Shown here: positions 22,303 to 28,926 of the stretch, piece after piece
How the letters are laid out: every line of letters begins with the position of its first letter
Position numbering within the stretch: position 1 is the first letter of the stretch
Virus record (IMG/VR): IMGVR_UViG_3300042560_002700
Span: 1-29,772 of that record
From: a virus
Length of the DNA: 29,772 nt
Reading direction: 5' to 3' (one strand)
The notes under the pieces: model-generated
The model's database searches: none
What the model saw: only the letters and a program-made list of their open reading frames with translations
What the model was told of the DNA's origin: nothing
Position numbers and translations under genes: made by a program

Positions 22303-24027
22303 ATGCCGTACGGAATTATTAAGATTGATACGATTACGTTTACGGATGCGGGCGTAGATAAGAGTGTCGCAATTTCGGGCTTAGTTCAAAACCCTACCTT
22401 TACTGGTAACGTAACAGCAACAGGTACCATCTCTGGTTTAATTGTTCAGGCCCCAACGGTAACTGGTACGACTGCCAACTTTGCATCTGGTGTTTACACC
22501 ACACAAATTTCTGGTGCAATTGTTAAAGTTCCAGCAGGAAGCGCTGGTGCCCCAAGTATTCAAGTAGGTGTTGGCGCAAGTGTGGCACCTGGTTTATATG
22601 GTGCTGGCATTGATCTTTTAGGTATTAGCACTGGTGGTGCAGGAAGAATTTTTATTGATTCAACGGGGCAGCTGGGGATTGGGACAAGTAGCCCAAGTCA
22701 AGCGCTTGAAGTGGCAGGGAACATTTCCGTTACTGCTAACGCAGCTTCCGCACGCATATTTGGACCCCCTCTTAGCAGCGATACAACACTTGTGCTGAGG
22801 GGTGGCAGTTCTACCGGCGAAGGTGCAAACATTGAGCTTGGGCGAGATGAAATTGTTTACATCGATGCAACGCAGCATCTATTCCGCTCGCTTGCTGGCA
22901 CCGAACGCGCCCGCATCGACAACTCCGGCAGGCTGCTGGTGGGGACGAGTAGTAACAGGCCCTCGCGCATTGGCACCAGTAGTTTTAATTCACTTTTGCA
23001 AATTGAATCAGATACAGAAGCTGCCCAGTCAATTACGAGATGGGCGGCGGACAGTAATAGCTCTAGACTCCACCTTCAAAAGGGACGTGGGACCGGCGCA
23101 TCCCCCACCATTGTCGCTGCCGACGACAACCTAGGAGATTTTACTTTTAGCGGCTACGACGGCGCAAACATGACAAACGGCGCCCGCATCACCGCCGCCG
23201 TAGACGGCACTCCCGGCACCAACGACATGCCAGGCCGCTTGGTGTTCAGTACCACAGCAGATGGTGCTGCAAGTCCTACGGAGCGGATGAGGATTACAAG
23301 CGGTGGGTATTTTAAGGCAAGTAATGATGGTAATTATTTTGGATTAACAGGCGCCTATCACGAAACGTATCAAACTGCTGACGAGCCAACGCTTGTAGCG
23401 AGAGCTACTAACGCAACACTAACAAACGCACTTCACTACGCAGTCGCCAGCCGTGCTGCTAATTCTGCATACTTCTTTTTTGTAGGCACCAGTGGGTATG
23501 GAGGTACTGCAGATGATGAGTTTAAACTTTACGGAGATGGTAACGGCAAATGCGATGGAGCTTGGACCGGAGGCGGCGCTGACTACGCTGAATATTTTGA
23601 GTGGAGCGACGGTAACTTTAGCGCAGAAGACAGGCGTGGTATCAGCGTTGTTCTTAATGGAGGCAAAATACAGCCTGCTCTTGTTGGAGAAGATCCTATC
23701 GGGGTGATCTCCGGTAATCCTTCCGTGGTGGGTGACGCTGCCTGGAACAAGTGGAGTGGCAAGTATTTACGCGATGAGTACGGCACTTACATCCAGGAAG
23801 ACTACGAAGTTGAGGATGAAGACGGTAATGCTGTCATTCAACAACGTCGCAAGCTCAACCCTGCTTACGATCCTAACCAAGAGTATGTTTCCCGCGAAGA
23901 ACGCCCTGAGTGGGATTGCGTCGGTCTGATGGGCAAACTCCGCATCCGCAAGGGGCAACCTACCGGCAGCCGTTGGATTAAGATGCGCGATATCAGTAAC
24001 TCTGTTGAAGAGTGGCTTGTGCGTTAA
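22303..24027 (+). CDS. tail fibre with Peptidase_G2 autoproteolytic C terminus
   Basis: A 574-residue protein. Residues 1-75 hold fibre-shaft repeats, one nearly identical to the preceding gene (VTGTTANFASGVYTTQISGA). The middle contains beta-strand modules typical of trimeric fibres (GQLGIGTSSPSQALEVAG; ARIDNSGRLLVGTSS). From about residue 425 (GADYAEYFEWSDG ... DPIGVISGNPSVVGDAAWN ... GKYLRDEYG) it matches Peptidase_G2, an intramolecular chaperone that trims itself off after the fibre folds. So this is likely a host-recognition fibre or spike. Starts at ATG 22303, with no strong SD. Confidence 0.85.
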   Translation: MPYGIIKIDTITFTDAGVDKSVAISGLVQNPTFTGNVTATGTISGLIVQAPTVTGTTANFASGVYTTQISGAIVKVPAGSAGAPSIQVGVGASVAPGLYGAGIDLLGISTGGAGRIFIDSTGQLGIGTSSPSQALEVAGNISVTANAASARIFGPPLSSDTTLVLRGGSSTGEGANIELGRDEIVYIDATQHLFRSLAGTERARIDNSGRLLVGTSSNRPSRIGTSSFNSLLQIESDTEAAQSITRWAADSNSSRLHLQKGRGTGASPTIVAADDNLGDFTFSGYDGANMTNGARITAAVDGTPGTNDMPGRLVFSTTADGAASPTERMRITSGGYFKASNDGNYFGLTGAYHETYQTADEPTLVARATNATLTNALHYAVASRAANSAYFFFVGTSGYGGTADDEFKLYGDGNGKCDGAWTGGGADYAEYFEWSDGNFSAEDRRGISVVLNGGKIQPALVGEDPIGVISGNPSVVGDAAWNKWSGKYLRDEYGTYIQEDYEVEDEDGNAVIQQRRKLNPAYDPNQEYVSREERPEWDCVGLMGKLRIRKGQPTGSRWIKMRDISNSVEEWLVR

Positions 24028-24071
24028 TTGTTTGCGCTAATCATCTGGTAAACTAAAAGAAAACATTTGTT

Positions 24072-24395
24072 ATGGCTAACACCACTTGGGATATTGCACA
24101 GCTTGAACGTCATCTTCCCGATGGCGATACTTGTCCTGATGGCGCTATCTACACTGTTCACTGGACTGCTTCCCTGGAAGAAGACGGCGAAACTGCAGGT
24201 GCATATGGCAGCATTGGCCTTGGCGCCCCCAACCCTTCCTCCTTTGTTCCTTTCAATCAACTGACCAAAGAAGAAGTTGTTGGTTGGGTACTGTCTGCCC
24301 TTGGCGTCGATCAAGTTGTTTCTATTGAAGAAGGTTTGAACAACCAGATTCAACAAAAGCTCAACCCGACATCAGCAGCTGGCATCCCCTGGTGA
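24072..24395 (+). CDS. 107-aa conserved cyanophage-type protein
   Basis: A small protein beginning MANTTWDIAQLERHLPDGD, with WTASLEEDGETAGAYGSIGL and a C-terminal helical part (EEVVGWVLSALGVDQVVSIE). The WDIxxLER...VHW pattern is familiar from proteins next to tail-fibre genes in cyanophages; the function is unknown to me. A TAAACT hexamer lies 17 bases upstream and there is no SD. It may belong to tail-fibre assembly by position. Confidence 0.7.
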   Translation: MANTTWDIAQLERHLPDGDTCPDGAIYTVHWTASLEEDGETAGAYGSIGLGAPNPSSFVPFNQLTKEEVVGWVLSALGVDQVVSIEEGLNNQIQQKLNPTSAAGIPW

Positions 24396-24404
24396 TTATT
24401 TGCT

Positions 24405-24410
24405 ATACTT
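24405..24410 (+). promoter_or_regulatory. -10-like TATACT before the 63-aa gene
   Basis: TATACT lies 21 bases before ATG 24432, within the 36-base gap. No SD follows it. No consensus -35 element is visible. Confidence 0.4.
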
Positions 24411-24431
24411 TACGCAAGCTAACTGACTGAC

Positions 24432-24623
24432 ATGGCTTGCAAAAAGTCTCAACTGATCTCTGCCATCAATTCCTTTGGTTCTGCACGTGCCACAGGTGAC
24501 GGCAACCTTATTGCGTTTGCCGCTGAACTCATTGGCAAACTGGTTGATACTCTGGAGTTTGAACCGGAATCCGAAGAAGAAGCCATTACTCCCGAAGTTG
24601 TGGCAGAAGAAACTGCTGAGTAA
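24432..24623 (+). CDS. 63-aa acidic hypothetical protein
   Basis: MACKKSQLISAINSFGSARA followed by a helix (LIAFAAELIGKLVDTLEF) and a Glu-rich tail. The design (basic start, one amphipathic helix, acidic end) is seen in small cyanophage proteins of unknown role. It has its own -10-like element and no SD. Confidence 0.65.
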   Translation: MACKKSQLISAINSFGSARATGDGNLIAFAAELIGKLVDTLEFEPESEEEAITPEVVAEETAE

Positions 24624-24650
24624 TTGACACACCTGATCTAAAGTTAGTAA
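24624..24650 (+). promoter_or_regulatory. sigma-70-like promoter before the endolysin
   Basis: TTGACA (24624-24629), a perfect -35 consensus, is followed after 15 bases by TAGTAA (24645-24650); an alternative -10 is TAAAGT (24639-24644). The endolysin ATG is at 24665. This is the best -35 element in the window. Confidence 0.5.
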
Positions 24651-24664
24651 AAAGCTTTAGGTCG

Positions 24665-25672
24665 ATGTCAATAAAACTTGTTGAGGCAGCCGAGTTTTTC
24701 AAAGGACTGCCACATCAAATTGACGCATTTAACTGGCTCCAGGATCAGGTTTCCTCCTCGGTCCTGGAGACTTTTGCGTCAAAGTATCGAAAAAAACCAA
24801 CACCGCCCCAAAGTTTTGACAATACCTGGGACGGTGTATTTGCCGCAGCAAAAGCAGCGGGCAGTAAATACCCTGAAGTTGTTGCGGCTCAGTGGGCACT
24901 GGAATCAGGCTGGGGCAAACACACATCAGGTACTCACAACTACTTTGGATTAAAAGGAAGTGGATCCAACGTCAACACCCAAGAATTTCTTAACGGTAAA
25001 TGGGTCACAATTAAAGCCGGATTTATTGATTTCCCCGACCTTTACACCTGTGTTTGTTACCTAGTCGAGCGCTGGTACAAAGACTTTGGTCGTTACAAAG
25101 GCGTCAATCGTGCCAAAAGTGCTGAAGAGTGCGCCAGGCTTTTGGTTACCGAAGGATATGCCACTGACCCCAACTACGCAACAAAACTGATTGGCATCTT
25201 ATCCAAACAAGACAAACCCTCAACGCCAGCAGTAAAACCTGAAACGTCAGCTAAATTTCAACCCTGGAGCCCATTCACAACCAAAGTCACGGAACACATC
25301 ACCTACGGTGAATTGACTTTGAATCAAGAAGCCCGTCGTTTCACCAAGCAGTATCAGTGTGAGACAGCCTTGGAACTGTGTAAGTTTTTAGAAAAAGCAC
25401 GTGCTGAATTTGGAAACAAGCCGTTAATAATCACCAGTGGTTCACGACCGGAACCAATTAATTCACAAGTTGGTGGCGCAAGAAACAGTGAGCACACCTA
25501 CGACGCACCCTCCAAGGGTGCTGTTGACTTTTACATTGATGGTGTCAGTGTTTACACATTGCAAGACTGGTGTGACAAAAACTGGCCGTACTCAGTTGGT
25601 TTTGGTGCTAAAAAAGGATTTACACATCTTGGGATGAGAGAAAGTAAAACGCGAATTCGCTGGGACTACTGA
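24665..25672 (+). CDS. two-domain endolysin: GH73 glucosaminidase plus M15 peptidase
   Basis: A 335-residue protein. Residues 55-180 match GH73 (FlgJ-like): VVAAQWALESGWGKH with the catalytic E80, NYFGLKG, and FIDFPDLYTCVCYLVERWY. Residues 200-335 match a zinc D-Ala-D-Ala-type peptidase: SGSRPEPINSQVGGARNSEH with H277, AVDFYI with D288, and FTHLGM with H321. One enzyme would thus cut glycan and peptide bonds of the wall. No signal peptide is seen, so export would need a holin; a holin-like gene lies just downstream on the opposite strand. It is overlapped by the 55-aa gene at 25672. Confidence 0.88.
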   Translation: MSIKLVEAAEFFKGLPHQIDAFNWLQDQVSSSVLETFASKYRKKPTPPQSFDNTWDGVFAAAKAAGSKYPEVVAAQWALESGWGKHTSGTHNYFGLKGSGSNVNTQEFLNGKWVTIKAGFIDFPDLYTCVCYLVERWYKDFGRYKGVNRAKSAEECARLLVTEGYATDPNYATKLIGILSKQDKPSTPAVKPETSAKFQPWSPFTTKVTEHITYGELTLNQEARRFTKQYQCETALELCKFLEKARAEFGNKPLIITSGSRPEPINSQVGGARNSEHTYDAPSKGAVDFYIDGVSVYTLQDWCDKNWPYSVGFGAKKGFTHLGMRESKTRIRWDY

Positions 25673-25839
25673 TGGCTAAAGTAAAAAACAAAGATCCACA
25701 CATACGTGTCAATATGTGTTGGCAAGTTGGGGATGAAAAAAAATGCGCCACACTCTCAAAAGAGGCGGCGTATGCAACACGAGATTGGGTAGAGCAACAG
25801 GGCGGATGCACTTGGTGGTTTCAAGCGTTACCCGATTGA
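25672..25839 (+). CDS. 55-aa Trp/Cys-rich protein coupled to the endolysin
   Basis: ATG 25672 overlaps the endolysin stop (TGATG). The 55 residues (MAKVKNKDPHIRVNMCWQVG ... DWVEQQGGCTWWFQALPD) are rich in Trp and Cys with a helix in the middle. No family is recognised. The frame ends at the base before the stop of the convergent holin-like gene. The coupling suggests a lysis-accessory or endolysin-control role, by inference. Confidence 0.6.
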   Translation: MAKVKNKDPHIRVNMCWQVGDEKKCATLSKEAAYATRDWVEQQGGCTWWFQALPD

Positions 25840-26004
25840 TCAGCGATCTTTGGCGCGACCAACCAACAGAGCACCAGCTTCAAGGAAACGATAGAGATAA
25901 CCAATAAATGTGTCGTCTTTGCGCGTCGGAGTCAGCGCACAAACTAACGAGCAAAAAGCGTGGAAAGCAAACAAAATTTCCAGGTAACGCTGAAATTGGG
26001 ACAT
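25840..26004 (-). CDS. 54-aa holin-like membrane protein
   Basis: MSQFQRYLEILFAFHAFCSL begins a 54-residue protein with one hydrophobic helix (residues 7-26) followed by TPTRKDDTFIGYLYRFLEAG and a basic tail. The NLTPTPKDD-helix-basic-end layout is that of small phage holins. A clear SD (AAAAAGG) precedes the start, and TAGAAT lies 19 bases upstream on the minus strand. It is tail-to-tail with the endolysin pair with no gap. Holin function, letting the endolysin reach the wall, is likely but rests on layout. Confidence 0.6.
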   Translation of the reverse strand: MSQFQRYLEILFAFHAFCSLVCALTPTRKDDTFIGYLYRFLEAGALLVGRAKDR

Positions 26005-26021
26005 AATCAATACCTTTTTCC

Positions 26022-26468
26022 TTATTCTAAATTGCTAGGCTTATAAATATAGAAAGATTTAAGATCTGGATTTATTCTCCACCTTGGATCTTCATGTGTT
26101 TCAAACCAACGTCGCCACACCTTGAATTGCTTATTTGGTACTGCAGACTCACACCTTAAACACAAAGAATCACCAGGCGGTAAATCAGTTACCCAATGAC
26201 GAACTTGACGGATAGCCAAAGCTTGTATCTTGTTTCCTTCTTGCCCCGTCAAAGATGTTGACAAGGAACGCACCGACTTTTTGTTGCGTCTATTGAGCCA
26301 GTCATTGAGTTGACGTTTTGATTTACCGACTGCCAAGCTGGCCAGCCAAATGTAACCAGCATCCGTCCTTAGCCATGGCATCAGGCGCATCTTAAAGATG
26401 TACCCGTTTTTTAGTTGATACGTTGTTGTTTTTTTGCGGCGTCTAAAGCGTTTAGCTTCATACGTCAT
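26022..26468 (-). CDS. 148-aa basic hypothetical protein
   Basis: Very basic N terminus (KRFRRRKKTT), Trp-rich body (PWLRTDAGYIWLASL; FKVWRRWFETHEDPRW) and a Cys pair (SLCLRCES). No family is recognised. The start overlaps the stop of the upstream 45-aa gene, and the whole leftward run from 27536 is coupled by such overlaps. Confidence 0.6.
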   Translation of the reverse strand: MTYEAKRFRRRKKTTTYQLKNGYIFKMRLMPWLRTDAGYIWLASLAVGKSKRQLNDWLNRRNKKSVRSLSTSLTGQEGNKIQALAIRQVRHWVTDLPPGDSLCLRCESAVPNKQFKVWRRWFETHEDPRWRINPDLKSFYIYKPSNLE

Positions 26469-26595
26469 ACATCTTGCAGCAACTAGCGTGTGGATTTTCC
26501 TGGCAGTACTGATACCAACGATGTTCCTGAGTTTTTGTTTTGGTTGGCCCTTGTTTTGTAAGACGAGACCAAAACGAAAGCAATCGGTAAATCAT
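26458..26595 (-). CDS. 45-aa small protein between two coupled genes
   Basis: A 45-codon frame whose start overlaps the stop of the 314-aa gene (ATGA) and whose stop lies within the next start region. The sequence MIYRLLSFWSRLTKQGPTKT continues to HRWYQYCQENPHASCCKMYD, an ending (W-x-x-YC-x-x-NP ... C-x-x-YD) seen in small cyanophage proteins. No function is known to me. Confidence 0.6.
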   Translation of the reverse strand: MIYRLLSFWSRLTKQGPTKTKTQEHRWYQYCQENPHASCCKMYDV

Positions 26596-27536
26596 GGTCT
26601 GTTGGTGAGAGGGATAAAGATATCAGGGAACTTGTCCGTGTCCTGGTGCTCAGACTCCCATGCTTGCTGCCATTCTGACAGAGAGTGATCGTGAATGGCA
26701 AGAAAATATTCTTGATCATCTGCAGTGTCAACGTTTACCCAATATTGATCACCTTGTTCAGATGGAATTTGGTCACCAATAAACCAAGTGGAACCATCGA
26801 GCACGGTAACGGTAATGCCTGAGTTAATAGCGCAGAGTAGTTCGGTAAATCCATTCGGCTGTTCTACGCTGCTGGAAATGACAGTGTTAACAGAAACAGG
26901 AGAAATGACATTGATTGTACGGCTGAAATCAATTGAGGTTTCCTGGAGCAGGTAAGCAATATCACCCTCATCCTCTAGGGCGATAAACATTTCGGTTGGA
27001 GGAAACTCAACAACAAGGCCAAGCTCGTAATCAAGTGGTTCATTGCGAGTAGTCGAAACACAAATCAGGTATGCGCCAGCTTCCAGGGCGTAGTATCGAT
27101 CGTCGCCACGGTCAACGCGAAACCTTGAGAAGAAGTTGTATAAATTTGATTGTGCGCCCATAACCGTACCAAGGTACGGATGTGAGATTTCGTTGTCACT
27201 AATGATGGACACAGAGTCATCATCAAAAACTCCACGTCCTTGGATCGGAATTGAATCTAAGTCGTACGCAGAAACTTGAATGTAGTTTGGACGCGGTGGC
27301 CCTTTGGTAACAACAATCCAACCAGGAATTACAAGATTAATTTGAAACCAATGGTTGTAGGTGCCGCCGCCGAAGCCACCGTTTGACGTTTGGTTGGTAT
27401 CTTTGTAACCAATGACTTTATTTTGCGGACCCAGCTTACCCTTTAGATAGCGCAGTGAAGTTGTACTAAAGGTACCAAGTACCAATGGATTTGATTTACT
27501 GCGATTGGCTTGGGCGATAGCCGGGTTGCGCGACAT
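26592..27536 (-). CDS. 314-aa probable structural protein
   Basis: A beta-rich 314-residue protein (ANRSKSNPLVLGTFSTTSLR), with strand-forming segments throughout (YNHWFQINLVIPGWIVVTK; YALEAGAYLICVSTTRN) and no transmembrane helix. The C-terminal 60 residues are acidic and Trp/Gln-rich. It begins after a TATAAT and an SD (AAGGAAAAGGAAT) on the minus strand. I do not recognise the family; composition and size suit a virion or host-contact protein. Confidence 0.6.
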   Translation of the reverse strand: MSRNPAIAQANRSKSNPLVLGTFSTTSLRYLKGKLGPQNKVIGYKDTNQTSNGGFGGGTYNHWFQINLVIPGWIVVTKGPPRPNYIQVSAYDLDSIPIQGRGVFDDDSVSIISDNEISHPYLGTVMGAQSNLYNFFSRFRVDRGDDRYYALEAGAYLICVSTTRNEPLDYELGLVVEFPPTEMFIALEDEGDIAYLLQETSIDFSRTINVISPVSVNTVISSSVEQPNGFTELLCAINSGITVTVLDGSTWFIGDQIPSEQGDQYWVNVDTADDQEYFLAIHDHSLSEWQQAWESEHQDTDKFPDIFIPLTNRP

Positions 27537-27578
27537 TATTTGATATAATTCCTTTTCCTTATTGTAAGTGCGCTCAAT

Positions 27579-28250
27579 TCAACCCTCATCGTATTCAGGT
27601 GGCGGTCCCGCTTCCCGTGGATTGGTAATCGTTTGTTTGTACTGCGTGGCAGCCAGAGCGTCAGCCTGTACTTTCTTTCGTGCCCTGGCATAGCACATCA
27701 ATTTACTTGGCTCAAATTCCAAAACGAGTGGGTGAATGCGGCCAGGGGGATAGTCCCTGTTCCAGCTGGAAAGCATGTGGACAGGATTAAAACATTCCGG
27801 ATTGCCACACACGCGAGTCACAAAAAACTTACCAACATCTCCCCATGCGCACTGGTAGACAGCTTTATGGAGCGAGACGTATTCAGATGATTGCTTGGCG
27901 TAGTGAGAACGGTAAGAAGGAAGGCACGCACGTTTGGAATTGCCACGTATGTGCCAGCACTCATCCATGGTTGTGACATTGATTCGGTTCCAGATCGCAG
28001 CGTATTTATGCTTGTAGTTGGGATCCAGGTAGTTGATGTCAAAACCACAGACGTTCTTCCAAATTTTCTGGACACAGTAGTAACACCAGTGGTTTTCCTG
28101 GTCACGTATGTCGTGGTTGTGCGGACACACGTAGCCCCTGTAATAACCGTGCTCATCAAGGGTTTTGTCGTCACATTGATTTGCATTTCGCAAATAGCGA
28201 ATGTTGAGCCGAGCGTTGAGTTCGGAAACCTGAGCAATCAAATTTGCCAT
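27579..28250 (-). CDS. 223-aa zinc-binding HNH-like protein
   Basis: The N-terminal half has YVCPHNHDIRDQENHWCYYC (residues 40-59), a probable zinc finger, and GFDINYLDPNYKHKYAAIW. The C-terminal half has SLHKAVYQCAWGD and RVCGNPECFNPVHM, the His-Me finger (HNH) signature CxNPxCxNPxH. Proteins of this build recur in cyanophages as conserved genes rather than mobile ones. It could be a nuclease or a zinc-stabilised DNA-binding protein. Confidence 0.7.
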   Translation of the reverse strand: MANLIAQVSELNARLNIRYLRNANQCDDKTLDEHGYYRGYVCPHNHDIRDQENHWCYYCVQKIWKNVCGFDINYLDPNYKHKYAAIWNRINVTTMDECWHIRGNSKRACLPSYRSHYAKQSSEYVSLHKAVYQCAWGDVGKFFVTRVCGNPECFNPVHMLSSWNRDYPPGRIHPLVLEFEPSKLMCYARARKKVQADALAATQYKQTITNPREAGPPPEYDEG

Positions 28251-28251
28251 G

Positions 28252-28587
28252 TCAGTTTGAGTCCAATATGAGATTGGTGGTAGGGGATCTGGAGCGAAGG
28301 ATCAGTTCCTTGCGATTGTCATGATCAGATGCGACGTGAATGACAGAGGCCTCCAGGGGGTCCTGGCCGGTGCGTAGGAAGTAAACAAGCCTGTGGGCCT
28401 GGTACTGCCCTCCCCCCAGCCTCACCACGTAGTAGCGGGTGGATGGGACGTATTTCCCGGCCATGTCTCCTTCAGCGTGCCAGCCCGTTGTACAGGCCCA
28501 CTCCAGGCCCGATGGGTACTGAGTCGACAACCGAAGCTGGGACTCCAAGTACCAGAGAGGTGGCAGTGGTGCGCCTGGTCTAGCCAT
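28252..28587 (-). CDS. 111-aa HNH-related protein, probably degenerate
   Basis: Start chosen at ATG 28587 (MARPGAPLPPLWYLESQLRL) because the longer frame would run through the inverted repeat at 28593-28808. STRYYVVRLGGGQYQAHRLV and SDHDNRKELIL follow the outline of HNH proteins, but the central Asn/His pattern is weak (VIHVASDHDN), so activity is doubtful. It is the first gene of the leftward run and lies directly behind the left arm of the inverted repeat, which carries its presumed leader. Confidence 0.6.
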   Translation of the reverse strand: MARPGAPLPPLWYLESQLRLSTQYPSGLEWACTTGWHAEGDMAGKYVPSTRYYVVRLGGGQYQAHRLVYFLRTGQDPLEASVIHVASDHDNRKELILRSRSPTTNLILDSN

Positions 28588-28592
28588 AGAAC

Positions 28593-28808
28593 CCGATAAA
28601 ACCCCCTGTTTATCTTTATTAGATCCAAATGACACTTTGCCGAAAGTGTCATTATTTGTCAAGGAATCTCAAGTGAGATTGTACTTGAGACACTAAGCAC
28701 AACCCACCAATCCCACCGTCTCACTCCTGTCTCACCATGACTCAAATAATGACACTTTACTGAAAGTGTCATGTGCGTCACGTAAAGATAGGAAGGGGGT
28801 TTTATCGG
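28593..28808. repeat. 216-bp near-symmetric inverted repeat with nested palindromes
   Basis: Left arm 28593-28658 and right arm 28743-28808 are inverted copies of equal length. Shared blocks, in order: CCGATAAAACCCCC (14), TATCTTTA (8), ATGACACTTT (10) and AAAGTGTCATTATTTG (16). Between blocks the spacers differ in sequence but not in length (4, 10 and 4 bases). Each arm contains its own palindrome, ATGACACTTT-N4-AAAGTGTCAT. The 84-base centre holds another palindrome, AATCTCAAGTGAGATT (28665-28680), and two GTCTCAC. This fills most of the gene-free 28588-28926 stretch. It may be an operator pair, a replication or packaging site, or a terminal-inverted-repeat element. Confidence 0.8.
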
Positions 28809-28851
28809 ATTTCACCCGTACTCCACCCCCTCAATGCGTACACCTTGCTAC

Positions 28852-28875
28852 AAAAAATCCCCTGTTTCCAGGGGA
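28852..28875 (-). terminator. rho-independent terminator of the glycosyltransferase gene
   Basis: Read leftward: TCCCCTG, GAAA, CAGGGGA, then six T (28857-28852). It is 51 bases after the stop of the glycosyltransferase gene. Between that stop and the hairpin lies TCTCAAATGAGA (28909-28920), related to the palindrome in the centre of the nearby inverted repeat. Confidence 0.9.
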
Positions 28876-28926
28876 CCCATCATCTTGGTACCAATTAAGC
28901 CTCAGTCATCTCAAATGAGACCAGTC

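Noticed and set aside
28593-28808. Transposon with terminal inverted repeats
   Set aside because: Kept only as a possibility: no target-site duplication is visible outside the arms and there is no transposase; the constant spacing of blocks fits binding sites better.
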